A stretch of DNA of 56,800 nt from Beijerinckiaceae bacterium (GCA_903970475.1 CAJCIQ010000096.1:1-56800), one strand, 5' to 3'. Shown: positions 9,092 through 18,173, counted from the first letter of the stretch. Notes: a model not told the origin generated them from the sequence alone. Translations and numbers: made by a program.

Positions 9092-9465
9092 TTCAAGGCC
9101 TGGGCATAGACGCCATTGAAGTGGAGCGCATTGGCGCTAAAATAGCCAAGGAACAAGGATTCAGGGAACTGGTGTTCAGTGCTGAGGAAATAAAGTATTG
9201 CCAGTCTAAAGCGCACCCAATGGAACACTATGCCGCCCGGTTTGCGGCCAAAGAAGCTTTTTTCAAAGCCTTGGGCACCGGTTGGGCCTCGGGTACGGCC
9301 TTTTCAGAAGTAGAGATCCTGCCGGATCCAAAGGGTAAACCCCAGCTTAGGTTAATGGGGCAAACGGCTAAAACCTTGGAACAGTTTTCCACCTGTAAAA
9401 TATGGATCTCCTTGACACACCTTAGCGCTGTAGCTTCAGCCGTGGTTATCATTGAAAATAGCTGA
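9088..9465 (+). CDS. Holo-ACP synthase type 4'-phosphopantetheinyl transferase
   Basis: A 125-residue AcpS-type protein. The two metal/CoA-binding signatures are visible: GLGIDAIEVERI at the N-terminus and RFAAKEAFFKALGTG in the middle. It transfers the phosphopantetheine arm of CoA to the serine of acyl carrier proteins. The ATG overlaps the stop of the preceding gene by four bases. Its place in the operon with two ACP genes suggests that it activates the cluster's own carrier proteins. I cannot exclude that it is also the only AcpS of the cell, so no gene symbol is given. Confidence 0.9.
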   Translation: MIQGLGIDAIEVERIGAKIAKEQGFRELVFSAEEIKYCQSKAHPMEHYAARFAAKEAFFKALGTGWASGTAFSEVEILPDPKGKPQLRLMGQTAKTLEQFSTCKIWISLTHLSAVASAVVIIENS

Positions 9466-9587
9466 CCCAAATGCACGGTTTCAGTGGCTTCAGGGACTTA
9501 CCGCTAATTAAAAATAATTGGCCGGTTGCCGGTATTTCAGTTGTTTTGCTCCTGAGTATCTTTTCAAAGTAAAATTTTATTTAATAC
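9466..9587 (+). promoter_or_regulatory. Possible internal promoter before the ammonia-lyase gene
   Basis: This 122-base gap is one of the longest in the plus-strand cluster. It is AT-rich towards the start codon and contains TATCTTTTC, one base off the TAnnTTTG -7 box, with TTG/TTTTG words upstream at less than the usual 19-base spacing. It is a plausible second transcription start for the biosynthetic core, but only weakly supported. Confidence 0.3.
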
Positions 9588-11135
9588 ATGATCACTATAG
9601 GGGGTCAAATTCTCACTGCTGACCAATTCTTCGATATCCTATTCGGGGAGCAACCCCTGACACTGGATCCGTCCGCTTTGAAAAAAGTTGCGATCAACCA
9701 TCAATTTCTCAAAAACTTTTCCAACGAAAAGCTGATATATGGCATCAACACCGGCTTTGGCCCCATGGCTCAATATAAAGTCAGTGAAGCCAACCGCCAG
9801 CAGTTGCAATATAACCTGATCCGCAGCCATGCCTCCGGGGGTGGAAAGATCATGGATGCTTTCTTGATCAGGGCCGTTATGGTAGCCAGGCTCAATAGCT
9901 TGATGCAGGCTTATTCAGGAGTCCATACGGATCTGGTCGAGCTTTTAAAGGATATGATCAACGCTGGTATCTATCCCTGCATATACGAACACGGAGGGGT
10001 AGGCGCCAGCGGAGACCTGGTACAACTGGCCCATTTAGGTTTGGGCCTGATCGGGGAAGGCTATGCCCTTTACGAAGGCCAGCGCCTCCATACCTGGGAA
10101 GCCCTCAGTGCCAAAGGCATTAAGCCACTGACCATCCATATCCGGGAAGGGCTGGCTATTCTCAACGGCACTTCCGCCATGACGGGTATAGGCATGCTCA
10201 ATGTGCTGCAGGCCAAACGCCTGCTCTGTTGGTCTGTCGTCCTGAGTGCCATGACCAATGAAATTGTGGAGGCCTATGACGATCATTTCTCCCACGAGCT
10301 CAATATCGTTAAGCACCATAAGGGGCAAAACAAAATAGCTTCCCTGATGCGGGAACTGCTCAGTGGGTCCAACATGATCCACGACAGGGCCGATCACCTG
10401 TATAACCCGGAGAATATCCAAAGGGAAGTCTTTGAGGACAAGGTTCAGGAATACTACTCGCTGCGTTGCGTCACCCAGATCCTGGGTCCCGTTTATGATA
10501 CCATTGCCGGAGCCCAGGAAGTACTGACCAACGAACTCAACTCGGTCAATGACAACCCGGTGGTGGATCATGAAGTCAATAACATCTTTCACGGAGGCAA
10601 CTTCCATGGAGACTATGTTTCCCTGGAAATGGACAAGCTCAAAACAGCCATCGTCCGTTTGTCCATGCTCAGTGAACGCCAGCTCAACTACCTGCTCAAC
10701 GATAAGCTCAACCAGATCCTTCCGCCTTTCGTGAACCTGGGGGTATTGGGGTTCAATTTCGGGATGCAGGGCATGCAGTTTACCGCCACTTCAACGGTAG
10801 CGGAAAACCAGACCCTGGCCTTCCCCATGTATGTACATAGTATTCCTAACAATAACGACAACCAGGACATTGTTTCAATGGGTTGCAATGCAGCCCTGAT
10901 GACCAAAAAGGTGATCGATAATTCCTTTGAAGTCCTGGCCATTCAAATGATGACGGTCCTTCAGGCCATTGACTACCTGGAGGCCTCTTCCCGCCTGAGT
11001 CCCCAGACCCATAAGGTGTATGCGTCCTTAAGGCAGCTCTTTCCCCGATTTGTTGAAGACCAACCTAAATACGAAGACTTGCGCCGGGTAGCAGATTATT
11101 TTGCCCTCACGGCCACACCTATTCCTTTCAATTAA
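9588..11135 (+). CDS. Aromatic amino acid ammonia-lyase (probable tyrosine ammonia-lyase)
   Basis: A 515-residue member of the HAL/PAL/TAL family. The MIO cofactor triad Ala-Ser-Gly is at residues 140-142 in GGVGASGDLVQLAHL. Other family segments are YGINTGFGPMAQYKV, GGNFHGDYVSLEMDK and YVHSIPNNNDNQDIVSMG. These blocks and the NLIRSH segment, with its His near the substrate ring, resemble flavobacterial tyrosine ammonia-lyases rather than histidine ammonia-lyases of hut operons; no hut genes are nearby. The expected reaction is L-tyrosine to 4-coumarate plus ammonia, giving the aryl starter of flexirubin-type pigments. Phenylalanine or histidine as substrate cannot be excluded from sequence alone. 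Confidence 0.88.
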   Translation: MITIGGQILTADQFFDILFGEQPLTLDPSALKKVAINHQFLKNFSNEKLIYGINTGFGPMAQYKVSEANRQQLQYNLIRSHASGGGKIMDAFLIRAVMVARLNSLMQAYSGVHTDLVELLKDMINAGIYPCIYEHGGVGASGDLVQLAHLGLGLIGEGYALYEGQRLHTWEALSAKGIKPLTIHIREGLAILNGTSAMTGIGMLNVLQAKRLLCWSVVLSAMTNEIVEAYDDHFSHELNIVKHHKGQNKIASLMRELLSGSNMIHDRADHLYNPENIQREVFEDKVQEYYSLRCVTQILGPVYDTIAGAQEVLTNELNSVNDNPVVDHEVNNIFHGGNFHGDYVSLEMDKLKTAIVRLSMLSERQLNYLLNDKLNQILPPFVNLGVLGFNFGMQGMQFTATSTVAENQTLAFPMYVHSIPNNNDNQDIVSMGCNAALMTKKVIDNSFEVLAIQMMTVLQAIDYLEASSRLSPQTHKVYASLRQLFPRFVEDQPKYEDLRRVADYFALTATPIPFN

Positions 11136-11145
11136 AAGCATCGCC

Positions 11146-11877
11146 ATGAAATGTACATTGGTTACCGGAGGATCCAGAGGAATCGGCAGGGCCATCTGTG
11201 TAAAGCTGGCCGCTGGCGGAGGAAATCATATCCTGATCAACTATAAGGACAATGAAACCGCTGCTTTGGAAACCCTGGAATTGGTCAGGGAAAAAGGATG
11301 CACCGGTGAAATACTCAGATTCGATGTAGGCAATAAAGTTGAAGTGCGCGAAGTATTGGGTGGGTGGATAGAGGCCCATCCGGAGGCTTTTATCGAAGTG
11401 CTGGTCAATAATGCGGGGATTACCGACGATACCCTCATGGTGTGGATGAAGGATGAGCAATGGGATTCCGTGATCAATGCCAGCCTGAACGGGTTCTTCT
11501 ACGTGACCAAACTAGTGCTGACCAATATGCTGCTGAAGCGGTATGGCCGCATCGTCAACATGGTGTCCCTGTCCGGCTTGAAAGGCGTGCCCGGTCAAAC
11601 CAATTATGCGGCGGCTAAAGGAGGGGTGATTGCCGCTACCCGATCCCTGGCCCACGAGATCGCCAAAAGGGGGATAACCGTTAATGCTGTCGCGCCTGGA
11701 TTCATCAAAACAGATATGACCCAGCATATTGCTGAAAAGGACATGAAAGCCCATATTCCGGCCGGCCGCTTCGGGGAACCCGAAGAAGTAGCCAGCGCCG
11801 TGGCTTTTCTGGTCTCTCCTGAAGCCTCCTATATTACGGCAGAGGTCCTGGGTGTTAATGGTGGAATGTTTTCCTGA
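11146..11877 (+). CDS. 3-oxoacyl-ACP reductase, FabG-like SDR
   Basis: Classical short-chain dehydrogenase of 243 residues. The NADP-binding motif TGGSRGIGRA follows the start directly. NNAGITDD marks the central strand. The catalytic Ser and Tyr-x-x-x-Lys are in MVSLSGLKGVPGQTNYAAAKGG, and VAPGFIKTDM follows. It reduces beta-ketoacyl-ACP to beta-hydroxyacyl-ACP and should be the ketoreductase of the polyene synthase. The ATG at 11146 is chosen over an upstream TTG because it places the Rossmann motif at the usual distance from the N-terminus; the gap to the ammonia-lyase stop is 10 bases. GMFS at the C-terminus is typical of FabG. Confidence 0.92.
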   Translation: MKCTLVTGGSRGIGRAICVKLAAGGGNHILINYKDNETAALETLELVREKGCTGEILRFDVGNKVEVREVLGGWIEAHPEAFIEVLVNNAGITDDTLMVWMKDEQWDSVINASLNGFFYVTKLVLTNMLLKRYGRIVNMVSLSGLKGVPGQTNYAAAKGGVIAATRSLAHEIAKRGITVNAVAPGFIKTDMTQHIAEKDMKAHIPAGRFGEPEEVASAVAFLVSPEASYITAEVLGVNGGMFS

Positions 11878-11896
11878 TTTTCTTTATTTTTCTAGT

Positions 11897-13117
11897 ATGA
11901 ACAGAGTAGCCATCACTGGACTGGGTATATACTCCTGCATTGGAAAAAACCGGGAAGCCGTCAGGGATTCTTTATACAAAGGGCAATCGGGCATCATCTT
12001 CGATCCTGTCCGTAAGGAATTTGGTTACCGCTCTGCCCTCACCGGTTTTGTGGACCGTCCCGAATTAAAAGGGGTGCTGGACAGAAGGGCCCGGTTGATG
12101 CTCCCAGAACAGGGGGAGTATGCATATATGGCCACATCTGAAGCTTTTGCTCAGGCGGGTATTGACCAGGATTATATCAATGCCCATGAAATAGGCATCC
12201 TCTACGGAAATGACAGCTCTGCCAAACCTGTTATCGACGCCATAGACCTGATCCGCCTGAAAAAGGATACCACCCTGGTGGGTTCCGGATCGGTTTTCCA
12301 GACCATGAACTCTACGGTGACCATGAACCTGGCCACCATTTTTCGCCTCAAGGGGGTCAATTTCACCATCAGCGCGGCTTGTGCCAGTGGTTCCCATGCC
12401 ATTGGACTGGGCTATCATTTTATACGCACCGGTCTCCAGGACTGCATCGTTACCGGAGGCGCCCAGGAAATCAACTATTTGTCCATGGGTAACTTTGATG
12501 CCCTTTCGGCTTTTTCCATACGCGAAGGAGAACCGACCAAAGCCAGCCGTCCTTTTGACCGGGACAGGGATGGATTGATACCCTCCGGGGGGGCCGCAAC
12601 CGTGATTCTGGAGAACTGGGATACCGCTAAAAAGCGGGGGGCGAACATCTTAGGAGAAGTTATCGGATATGGTTTTTCTTCCAACGGAGAGCATATTTCT
12701 AATCCAACCGTGGAAGGCCCTGTTCGTTCCCTTCAAAAAGCCATCAGGGAATCAGGGATTCTCCCTTCTGAAATAGATTATGTCAATGCACATGCAACAT
12801 CCACCCCGGCCGGAGACGCCAGCGAGGCCAGGGCCCTGGCCCAGGTTTTCGGGGAAAGGGCGGTACCGGTGAGCTCCACAAAATCCATGACGGGTCACGA
12901 ATGTTGGATGGCGGGGGCCAGCGAAATCGTATATTGCATGCTCATGATGGAAAGCGGCTTTATGGCCCCTAATATTAATTTTGAAAACCCGGACGAAGAT
13001 TCAGCTAAACTGGACATTATTCAATCTGCTAGAGAAAAAAATATCGGTGTATTCCTGTCCAATTCATTTGGATTCGGAGGAACCAATTCCTCACTAATTG
13101 TTCGCAAAACTGCATGA
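11897..13117 (+). CDS. Beta-ketoacyl-ACP synthase, FabF-like (KS 1)
   Basis: About 406 residues starting MNRVAITGLGIYSCIG, the usual KAS I/II N-terminus. The catalytic triad is complete: Cys near 162 in SAACASGSHAIG, His near 299 in VNAHATSTPAGD, and His near 334 in TKSMTGHECWMAGASE. The C-terminal FGFGGTNSSLIV is present. It condenses acyl-ACP with malonyl-ACP. The start at 11897 is preferred over an upstream in-frame codon because of this N-terminus. The stop overlaps the following ACP start (ATGA), so synthase and carrier are translationally coupled. The specific role (initiation or elongation) is unknown. Confidence 0.92.
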   Translation: MNRVAITGLGIYSCIGKNREAVRDSLYKGQSGIIFDPVRKEFGYRSALTGFVDRPELKGVLDRRARLMLPEQGEYAYMATSEAFAQAGIDQDYINAHEIGILYGNDSSAKPVIDAIDLIRLKKDTTLVGSGSVFQTMNSTVTMNLATIFRLKGVNFTISAACASGSHAIGLGYHFIRTGLQDCIVTGGAQEINYLSMGNFDALSAFSIREGEPTKASRPFDRDRDGLIPSGGAATVILENWDTAKKRGANILGEVIGYGFSSNGEHISNPTVEGPVRSLQKAIRESGILPSEIDYVNAHATSTPAGDASEARALAQVFGERAVPVSSTKSMTGHECWMAGASEIVYCMLMMESGFMAPNINFENPDEDSAKLDIIQSAREKNIGVFLSNSFGFGGTNSSLIVRKTA

Positions 13118-13383
13118 GCCCAATTACTACATCAGAAGAGACTATTACTAAGATCAAGGCGTTCCTGTCTGAAGAATTTGAAGCAGATCAATCCGCCATG
13201 GTCCCTTCCGCCAGCCTCAAAGAAGTCCTGGATCTGGACAGCCTCGATTATATAGATTTGGTCGTCGTCATTGAAAGCAATTTCCACTTCAAAGTAAAGC
13301 CTGAGGATTTCACCGGCATCCTTACCTTCCAGAACTTCTACGATTACATTATTTCAAAGGTCAACACAAAAGCCATAGCCTAG
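13114..13383 (+). CDS. Acyl carrier protein (ACP 1)
   Basis: An 89-residue acidic helical protein. The phosphopantetheine attachment site is LDLDSLDYIDLV, with the serine in Asp-Ser-Leu-Asp. The gene overlaps the KS stop by four bases, and its own stop overlaps the next start by one base. It is one of two ACPs in the cluster, presumably modified by the phosphopantetheinyl transferase encoded at 9088. Confidence 0.92.
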   Translation: MSPITTSEETITKIKAFLSEEFEADQSAMVPSASLKEVLDLDSLDYIDLVVVIESNFHFKVKPEDFTGILTFQNFYDYIISKVNTKAIA

Positions 13384-14264
13384 TGTCCACCTGGGCGGGA
13401 AGATCCAAGGGAACCCCGTTAGGGTACCGCATTTTCGTATACGTACTGCGAAGCATGGGGGTCGGGTCCGGTTACGTCCTTTTGCGGGTGGTAGCCGGGT
13501 ATTATTTCCTATGCTCGTGGAAAAGCAATGCCCTCATGTACCGTTTCTTCCGGGACCGGATAGGCTATGGAAAGCTTCGCGCGGTGGGGACTTTATACAA
13601 GAATTACTACCTATTCGGACAGTCCCTTATCGATAAGGTCGTGCTGATGTCGGGTATTCCCCACCGTTTTACCTTCGACTTCGATGGGGAAGAACACCTG
13701 CGCGCGATGGTAGCCGGGGGACAAGGAGGGATGTTGTTAAGCAGCCATATTGGCAATTGGGAAATTGCCGGACACCTGTTGCAAAGGCTGGGCACCCGCA
13801 TCCATATTGTGATGTATGACGCGGAACATGAAAAAATCAAAGACTACCTCACGACCGTTACCGGTGAAAGAAAGGCGCATATCATCGTCATCAAGGATGA
13901 TCTTTCTCATATTTATGAAATCAATGATGCTTTGAAAAACAAAGACCTGGTTTGTATGCACGCAGACCGCTTTGTTGCAGGCAACAGAACCCTGAAGGCA
14001 TCCTTTCTGGGTCAGGAAGCACCTTTCCCAGCCGGACCCTTCATCCTGGCGGCTACGTATAAGGCGCCGGTTTCCTTTGTCTTTGCTTTAAAGGAAAAGC
14101 CCCTGCACTATCACTTCTTTGCCAGCGTGCCCAGGCAGTATGATGGGATTGATAAGCGGACTGGGTTACCTATCATCCTGGATGCCTTTTGTACAGAAAT
14201 GGAAAATAAAGTGAGAAAATACCCGGAACAATGGTATAATTATTATAATTTTTGGCAATCATAA
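13383..14264 (+). CDS. Lysophospholipid / lipid A acyltransferase-like protein (LpxL/HtrB family)
   Basis: A 293-residue protein with the His-x4-Glu motif of the LpxL/HtrB family at residues 122-127 (HIGNWE), followed by a typical MHADRF segment. A GTG start at 13383, overlapping the ACP stop, gives an N-terminus with W-x-G-x-S and LGYRIFVYVLR. I consider this typical of the homologues in flexirubin clusters, so GTG is preferred over the later ATG at 13455. The family moves acyl chains from ACP to a lipid acceptor at the inner membrane. It may esterify the finished polyene. An amphipathic N-terminal region (residues 15-45) likely binds the membrane. Confidence 0.87.
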   Translation: MSTWAGRSKGTPLGYRIFVYVLRSMGVGSGYVLLRVVAGYYFLCSWKSNALMYRFFRDRIGYGKLRAVGTLYKNYYLFGQSLIDKVVLMSGIPHRFTFDFDGEEHLRAMVAGGQGGMLLSSHIGNWEIAGHLLQRLGTRIHIVMYDAEHEKIKDYLTTVTGERKAHIIVIKDDLSHIYEINDALKNKDLVCMHADRFVAGNRTLKASFLGQEAPFPAGPFILAATYKAPVSFVFALKEKPLHYHFFASVPRQYDGIDKRTGLPIILDAFCTEMENKVRKYPEQWYNYYNFWQS

Positions 14265-14267
14265 GGT

Positions 14268-14684
14268 ATGGAAAGCGCTTTGCCTATATTATCCCTAATC
14301 CCTCAACGTCCACCCTTTGTGCTGGTGGATGAGTTTCATTTTACAGACGAACAACTTTCCTATTCCCGTTATTTGGTAAAAGCAGATCATGTGCTCCTGG
14401 AAGATGGAGTCCTGACAGAGGGAGGTCTGGTGGAAAATATTGCCCAGACAGCGGCTGCCCGGATAGGTTATATTCACCAGGTAGCTTCCAAACCAGTTCC
14501 CATTGGATATATAGGAGCGGTGCAGGACCTGGACGTGGTGTATTTACCAAAGGTGGGTGAGTGGCTGCAGACCTATGTCACCGTAGAGCATCAGGTATTC
14601 AATGCCACCCAGGTCAAGGGTAAAGTGATGAGTGGAGACCGGGTCGTGGCGCAGTGTGCTTTGAAGATTTTCATTTCCAACTAA
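14268..14684 (+). CDS. Hot-dog fold 3-hydroxyacyl-ACP dehydratase-like protein
   Basis: A 138-residue single hot-dog domain. PQRPPFVLVDE is the typical start of FabZ/FabA-related ApeP-like dehydratases, and the central helix carries EGGLVENIAQTAAARIGY. The His-Phe-Pro-Gly motif of FabZ is not evident. This resembles the dehydratase partner class of aryl-polyene clusters, in which two hot-dog proteins occur. The gap to the preceding gene is 3 bases. The likely role is dehydration of beta-hydroxyacyl-ACP to give the conjugated double bonds. Catalytic competence alone is uncertain. Confidence 0.78.
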   Translation: MESALPILSLIPQRPPFVLVDEFHFTDEQLSYSRYLVKADHVLLEDGVLTEGGLVENIAQTAAARIGYIHQVASKPVPIGYIGAVQDLDVVYLPKVGEWLQTYVTVEHQVFNATQVKGKVMSGDRVVAQCALKIFISN

Positions 14685-14698
14685 ATACATAAGCTACC

Positions 14699-15343
14699 AT
14701 GAAACGGATTGTTTTTGCTTTGCTGGTTTTATTGCCTGCTATGGCATTTGCGCAAACTGCCAACCTTAAAGACCTCTTCAATAACCCGGATGTTACCCCG
14801 ACCTTTTTGGGGCTGGATTTCACCCAGACCAAAGTGATTTATGACGGGGCAGCCAATGCTAAAGCTAATCCTAAAATGATGGTGGATCAAACCTTTCAAG
14901 CCATCAATGACCTGATGCAGAAGGAAAGTAAGAAATATGATGTAAAGGGCGCTTTTCATCAAAATTCCATCCTCAACGAATTCACCAGCGTCAATCAGAG
15001 AAATTCCACCATAGACCCCGGCCAACTGATTTCCTCCAATGAAGGCGATGCTACCCGCCTAAAGGCTGCTGATATCCAGGGCGTGGTCAAAGGCATAGAT
15101 CCCAAAGGCAATAAAGGACTGGGTATAGTTTTCGTCGTGGAAGCTTTGGACAAGGGAGATAAGAAGGTAACCCTCTGGGTGACCATTGTAGATCTGTCCA
15201 GTATGCAGGTGCTGATGACCCAACGAATCGTAGGAAAGACTGGCAGTGCATTCGGGGAAAGGAATTACTGGGCCGGAGGTATACATTCCTGCATTGAAAT
15301 AATAGGGGATAACTACAAATCCTGGAAGAAACAATATCAATAA
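14699..15343 (+). CDS. Secreted protein of unknown function within the pigment operon
   Basis: A 214-residue protein with a clear signal peptide (MKRIVFALLVLLPAMAFAQ, cleavage after FAQ). The mature part is hydrophilic with a repeated beta character. I recognise no catalytic motif. The C-terminal half has segments resembling Bacteroidota periplasmic proteins that track a conserved RNYWAGG-type turn. It lies between the dehydratase and thioesterase genes with gaps of 14 and 5 bases, so it is almost certainly co-transcribed. A periplasmic carrier or assembly role for the pigment is conceivable but not shown. Confidence 0.75.
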   Translation: MKRIVFALLVLLPAMAFAQTANLKDLFNNPDVTPTFLGLDFTQTKVIYDGAANAKANPKMMVDQTFQAINDLMQKESKKYDVKGAFHQNSILNEFTSVNQRNSTIDPGQLISSNEGDATRLKAADIQGVVKGIDPKGNKGLGIVFVVEALDKGDKKVTLWVTIVDLSSMQVLMTQRIVGKTGSAFGERNYWAGGIHSCIEIIGDNYKSWKKQYQ

Positions 15344-15348
15344 CATCC

Positions 15349-15777
15349 ATGAAGACTGAATTAAGTGATCGGACAGAAATATCGGTTAGGTTTAATGAAG
15401 CGGATCCATTGGGCATTGTCTGGCACGGGCACTACGTCAGGTACTTCGAAGACGGAAGAGAAGCATTTGGACAAAAATACGGGATCGGCTATCTGGACTT
15501 TTATGCCAAAGGAATCGTCGTTCCTGTGGTGAATATACATTGCGATTTTAAACGCTCCCTGCGCTACGGAGAACGGGTGGTCGTGGAAACCATTTATCAC
15601 CCTTGTGAAGCGGCAAAGATGAAATTCGAATACAAGCTCTATAATGCCGAAACCGGGATTCTGGTGGCTACCGGAGCATCCACCCAGGTTTTTTTGGATA
15701 AGGAGACTTCAGCCCTGCAACTCACCAATCCTCCCTACTTCGAGGAATGGAAAGCACGCATGGGGTTTTCTAAATGA
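15349..15777 (+). CDS. Acyl-CoA/acyl-ACP thioesterase, 4-hydroxybenzoyl-CoA thioesterase-like
   Basis: A 142-residue hot-dog thioesterase. It has the family N-terminal pattern RFNEADPLGIVWHGHYVRYF with the catalytic Asp region (EADPLGIV) and the typical His/Tyr that follow. YbgC and 4-hydroxybenzoyl-CoA thioesterase share this layout. It may release the polyene or hydrolyse mis-primed starters, or act as an ApeJ-like function. Its stop overlaps the next start (ATGA). Confidence 0.87.
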   Translation: MKTELSDRTEISVRFNEADPLGIVWHGHYVRYFEDGREAFGQKYGIGYLDFYAKGIVVPVVNIHCDFKRSLRYGERVVVETIYHPCEAAKMKFEYKLYNAETGILVATGASTQVFLDKETSALQLTNPPYFEEWKARMGFSK

Positions 15778-17093
15778 TTCGTTCCATGCGAGACGTATAT
15801 GTAGTTGCTGATAATGTGCTTTCCCCGCTGGGGCTCACTACCCTGGACAATTTCCAGTCGGTGCTCCAGGGTAGGACCGGGATACGCCTTCACCATAGGG
15901 AGGAGTTCTCTCCTACTCCATTTTATGCGTCGCTGATGGAGCCTACGGCTTTCGCCGGCACGATGGAACATTCTGGAGGTGGCGTGCTATCCGGTTCTGC
16001 CGGCGGTGGCGCACGTGTTGATGCGGGCGCACTATCCGGCTCTGCCGGCGAGCTGACTAAGTTTGAAAACATGGTCATCGCCTCCATCCAGGACGCCCTC
16101 TGGGTCTCTGGCCTGAAGGGTGCTGATCCCAGGACGATATTTATCCTCTCCACGACCAAGGGCAATGTTTCCCTGTTGGAGAAAGGAATTACCGAATCAG
16201 ATAGCCTATCCCTAAATGGAAGTGCGGAGCGCATTGCCAGACATTTTGGGCTGGTCAACCCTCCCCTGGTGGTTTCACACGCCTGTATTTCCGGGTTGCA
16301 GGCCCAGATCGTGGCCCTGAGGTTAATCCGATCTGGTCAATATGATCACGCCATCGTCAGCGGCGCCGACGTGATCACCCAATTTATTTTGTCGGGGTTT
16401 CAATCCTTTCAGGCGGTCAGCCCGGAGCCATGCAGGCCATTTGATGCCAATCGGGCTGGCGTTACCCTTGGGGAAGCAGCGGCGACCATCATCTTTTCTT
16501 CGGACCCAAATGCGGTCGGACCCCTGGCCACAAAATGCGAGTCGGCTGGTGTTAAAGCTGACCCGGACCTGGATGGTATGGGGGGTTGTGTGACGGCGCC
16601 GACCGCGGGCGTGGCGCCCCCGATAAAAGTCCTGGCGGGCTCTGTATCCAACGATGCTAATCATATTTCCGGGCCCTCCCGCACTGGGCAGGAGTTGAGC
16701 ATAGCCATCCAAAAAGCCCTGAAAGCGTCCGGAGTCGAGCCCCGGGAAGTAGATTTTATCTCCGCACATGGAACGGCTACCTTGTACAACGATGACATGG
16801 AAGCCAAAGCCATCAACCTTTCCGGATTGGTCGAAGTTCCCGTCAACAGCTTGAAAGGCTATTTCGGGCATACCCTTGGCGCAGCGGGGCTTGTTGAATC
16901 CATCTTGTCCATTCAGTCGCTGAGGGAAAACGTATTACTGCCTACCAAAGGGTATGAAACACCAGGCACAGAAATGCCCGTTAAAGTTATTACCCAACCC
17001 AAAGAAAAAGAATTGAAAGCCTTTTTGAAAACGGCTTCCGGATTCGGAGGCTGCAACGCCGCGTTATTATTTGCTAAACATACCGCTCACTGA
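15774..17093 (+). CDS. Beta-ketoacyl-ACP synthase (KS 2) with two low-complexity insertions
   Basis: KAS-type enzyme with an intact triad: Cys near 171 in SHACISGLQAQ, His near 332 in ISAHGTATLYND and His near 366 in GYFGHTLGAAGLVES. Two Gly/Ala/Ser- or Pro-rich stretches interrupt it. One is at residues about 60-97 (bases 15955-16065, containing a repeated 25-base word) and one at about 243-283 (bases 16505-16640). Both lie in positions that look like surface loops. The protein is 439 residues, longer than a usual KAS of about 400, and the excess matches the insertions. The start overlaps the thioesterase stop; an alternative ATG is at 15786. It is presumably one of the chain-elongating or priming synthases. 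Confidence 0.88.
   Translation: MIRSMRDVYVVADNVLSPLGLTTLDNFQSVLQGRTGIRLHHREEFSPTPFYASLMEPTAFAGTMEHSGGGVLSGSAGGGARVDAGALSGSAGELTKFENMVIASIQDALWVSGLKGADPRTIFILSTTKGNVSLLEKGITESDSLSLNGSAERIARHFGLVNPPLVVSHACISGLQAQIVALRLIRSGQYDHAIVSGADVITQFILSGFQSFQAVSPEPCRPFDANRAGVTLGEAAATIIFSSDPNAVGPLATKCESAGVKADPDLDGMGGCVTAPTAGVAPPIKVLAGSVSNDANHISGPSRTGQELSIAIQKALKASGVEPREVDFISAHGTATLYNDDMEAKAINLSGLVEVPVNSLKGYFGHTLGAAGLVESILSIQSLRENVLLPTKGYETPGTEMPVKVITQPKEKELKAFLKTASGFGGCNAALLFAKHTAH
15981..16050 (+). repeat. Direct repeat of about 25 bp within KS 2
   Basis: GGCGTGCTATCCGGTTCTGC... at 15981-16005 and the closely similar GGCGCACTATCCGGCTCTGC... at 16026-16050 are direct copies 45 bases apart, encoding LSGSAGG/E-type peptides. 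They lie in the GC-rich insertion of the ketosynthase and preserve the reading frame. Confidence 0.85.
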
Positions 17094-17096
17094 TTT

Positions 17097-18173
17097 ATGG
17101 AATTTTTCTCCAAGGATACACAATCGGCTTTTGACGCCAAAGACCAGGCACAATGGATTGCTTTCGGCCCTGTGGTTTTCCAGGTAGCCAAGACCATGAG
17201 GGATACAGGTATCCTGACGGCAATCGAAGAAAGCGGGCAACAAGGACTTTCCCTGGAAGCCATCATGGAAGCAACGGGGCTTTCCCGCTACGGTGTTCGC
17301 GTCCTACTGGAATCGGGCTTGGGCATCGGTTTGGTCACGCTCAATGAAAACCGCTACCATATCACCAAAACAGGCGTTTTTATCCTCCACGATCACCTCA
17401 CCAAGGTGAACATGGACTTTGTGCAGGATGTATGCTACCATGGATTGTATGACCTGGAAGCCAGTATCCGTCAAGGGAAACCAGAAGGGCTCAAGGTGTT
17501 TGGCAACTGGCCTACGATTTATGAAGGTCTGTCCCAGCTACCGGCCCAGGTGCAAAAGAGTTGGTTTGCCTTTGACCATTTCTTTTCCGATACGGCCTTT
17601 CCCGCTGTCATCAAACACGTCTATAAAAACGGAATCAAAAACATCCTCGATATTGGAGGCAACACCGGTAAATGGGCAACGCTCAGTACCAAATATGATC
17701 CGGATATTCACGTGACCATCATGGACCTTCCCGGTCAGTTGAACGTGGCTAAAAACAGGATTAAAGAACTCGGGCTCCAAGAACGGGTATCCTTTCATCC
17801 TGTCAACATACTGGACGATTCCCAGGCCTTCCCTAAAGGGTTTGACGCCATTTGGATGAGTCAGTTCCTGGATTGTTTCTCCGAGGAAGAAATTGTATCC
17901 ATCTTAAAGCGTTGCTATGATGCCATAGACGAGAACGGATATGTATTGATTCTGGAAGCCTTCTGGGATATACAGCGCTTCAAGACAGCGGCCTTCTGCC
18001 TACAGCAAACGTCTATTTATTTTACGGCCCTTGCCAATGGAAACAGCCAGATGTACCATTCCCAGGTGTTCATCGATTGTGTGAAGGCCGCTGGATTTGA
18101 TATTGTGGAGCAGGTCAACAATATAGGATTGAGTCATACTTTACTTAAATGCAAAAAGTCTTCCCACCCATGA
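17097..18173 (+). CDS. SAM-dependent O-methyltransferase-like protein
   Basis: A 358-residue protein with an N-terminal helical/winged-helix dimerisation region (residues 1-110, with LSLEAIMEATGLSRYGVRVLL) and a C-terminal Rossmann methyltransferase domain. Motif I is ILDIGGNTGKWA near residue 183, followed by an acidic strand end in VTIMDLPGQL. This is the layout of plant-type and polyketide O-methyltransferases such as hydroxyneurosporene or TcmN-like enzymes. In the cluster it could methylate the aryl hydroxyl or ring. It starts 3 bases after the KS stop, and its own stop overlaps the next gene. Confidence 0.87.
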   Translation: MEFFSKDTQSAFDAKDQAQWIAFGPVVFQVAKTMRDTGILTAIEESGQQGLSLEAIMEATGLSRYGVRVLLESGLGIGLVTLNENRYHITKTGVFILHDHLTKVNMDFVQDVCYHGLYDLEASIRQGKPEGLKVFGNWPTIYEGLSQLPAQVQKSWFAFDHFFSDTAFPAVIKHVYKNGIKNILDIGGNTGKWATLSTKYDPDIHVTIMDLPGQLNVAKNRIKELGLQERVSFHPVNILDDSQAFPKGFDAIWMSQFLDCFSEEEIVSILKRCYDAIDENGYVLILEAFWDIQRFKTAAFCLQQTSIYFTALANGNSQMYHSQVFIDCVKAAGFDIVEQVNNIGLSHTLLKCKKSSHP

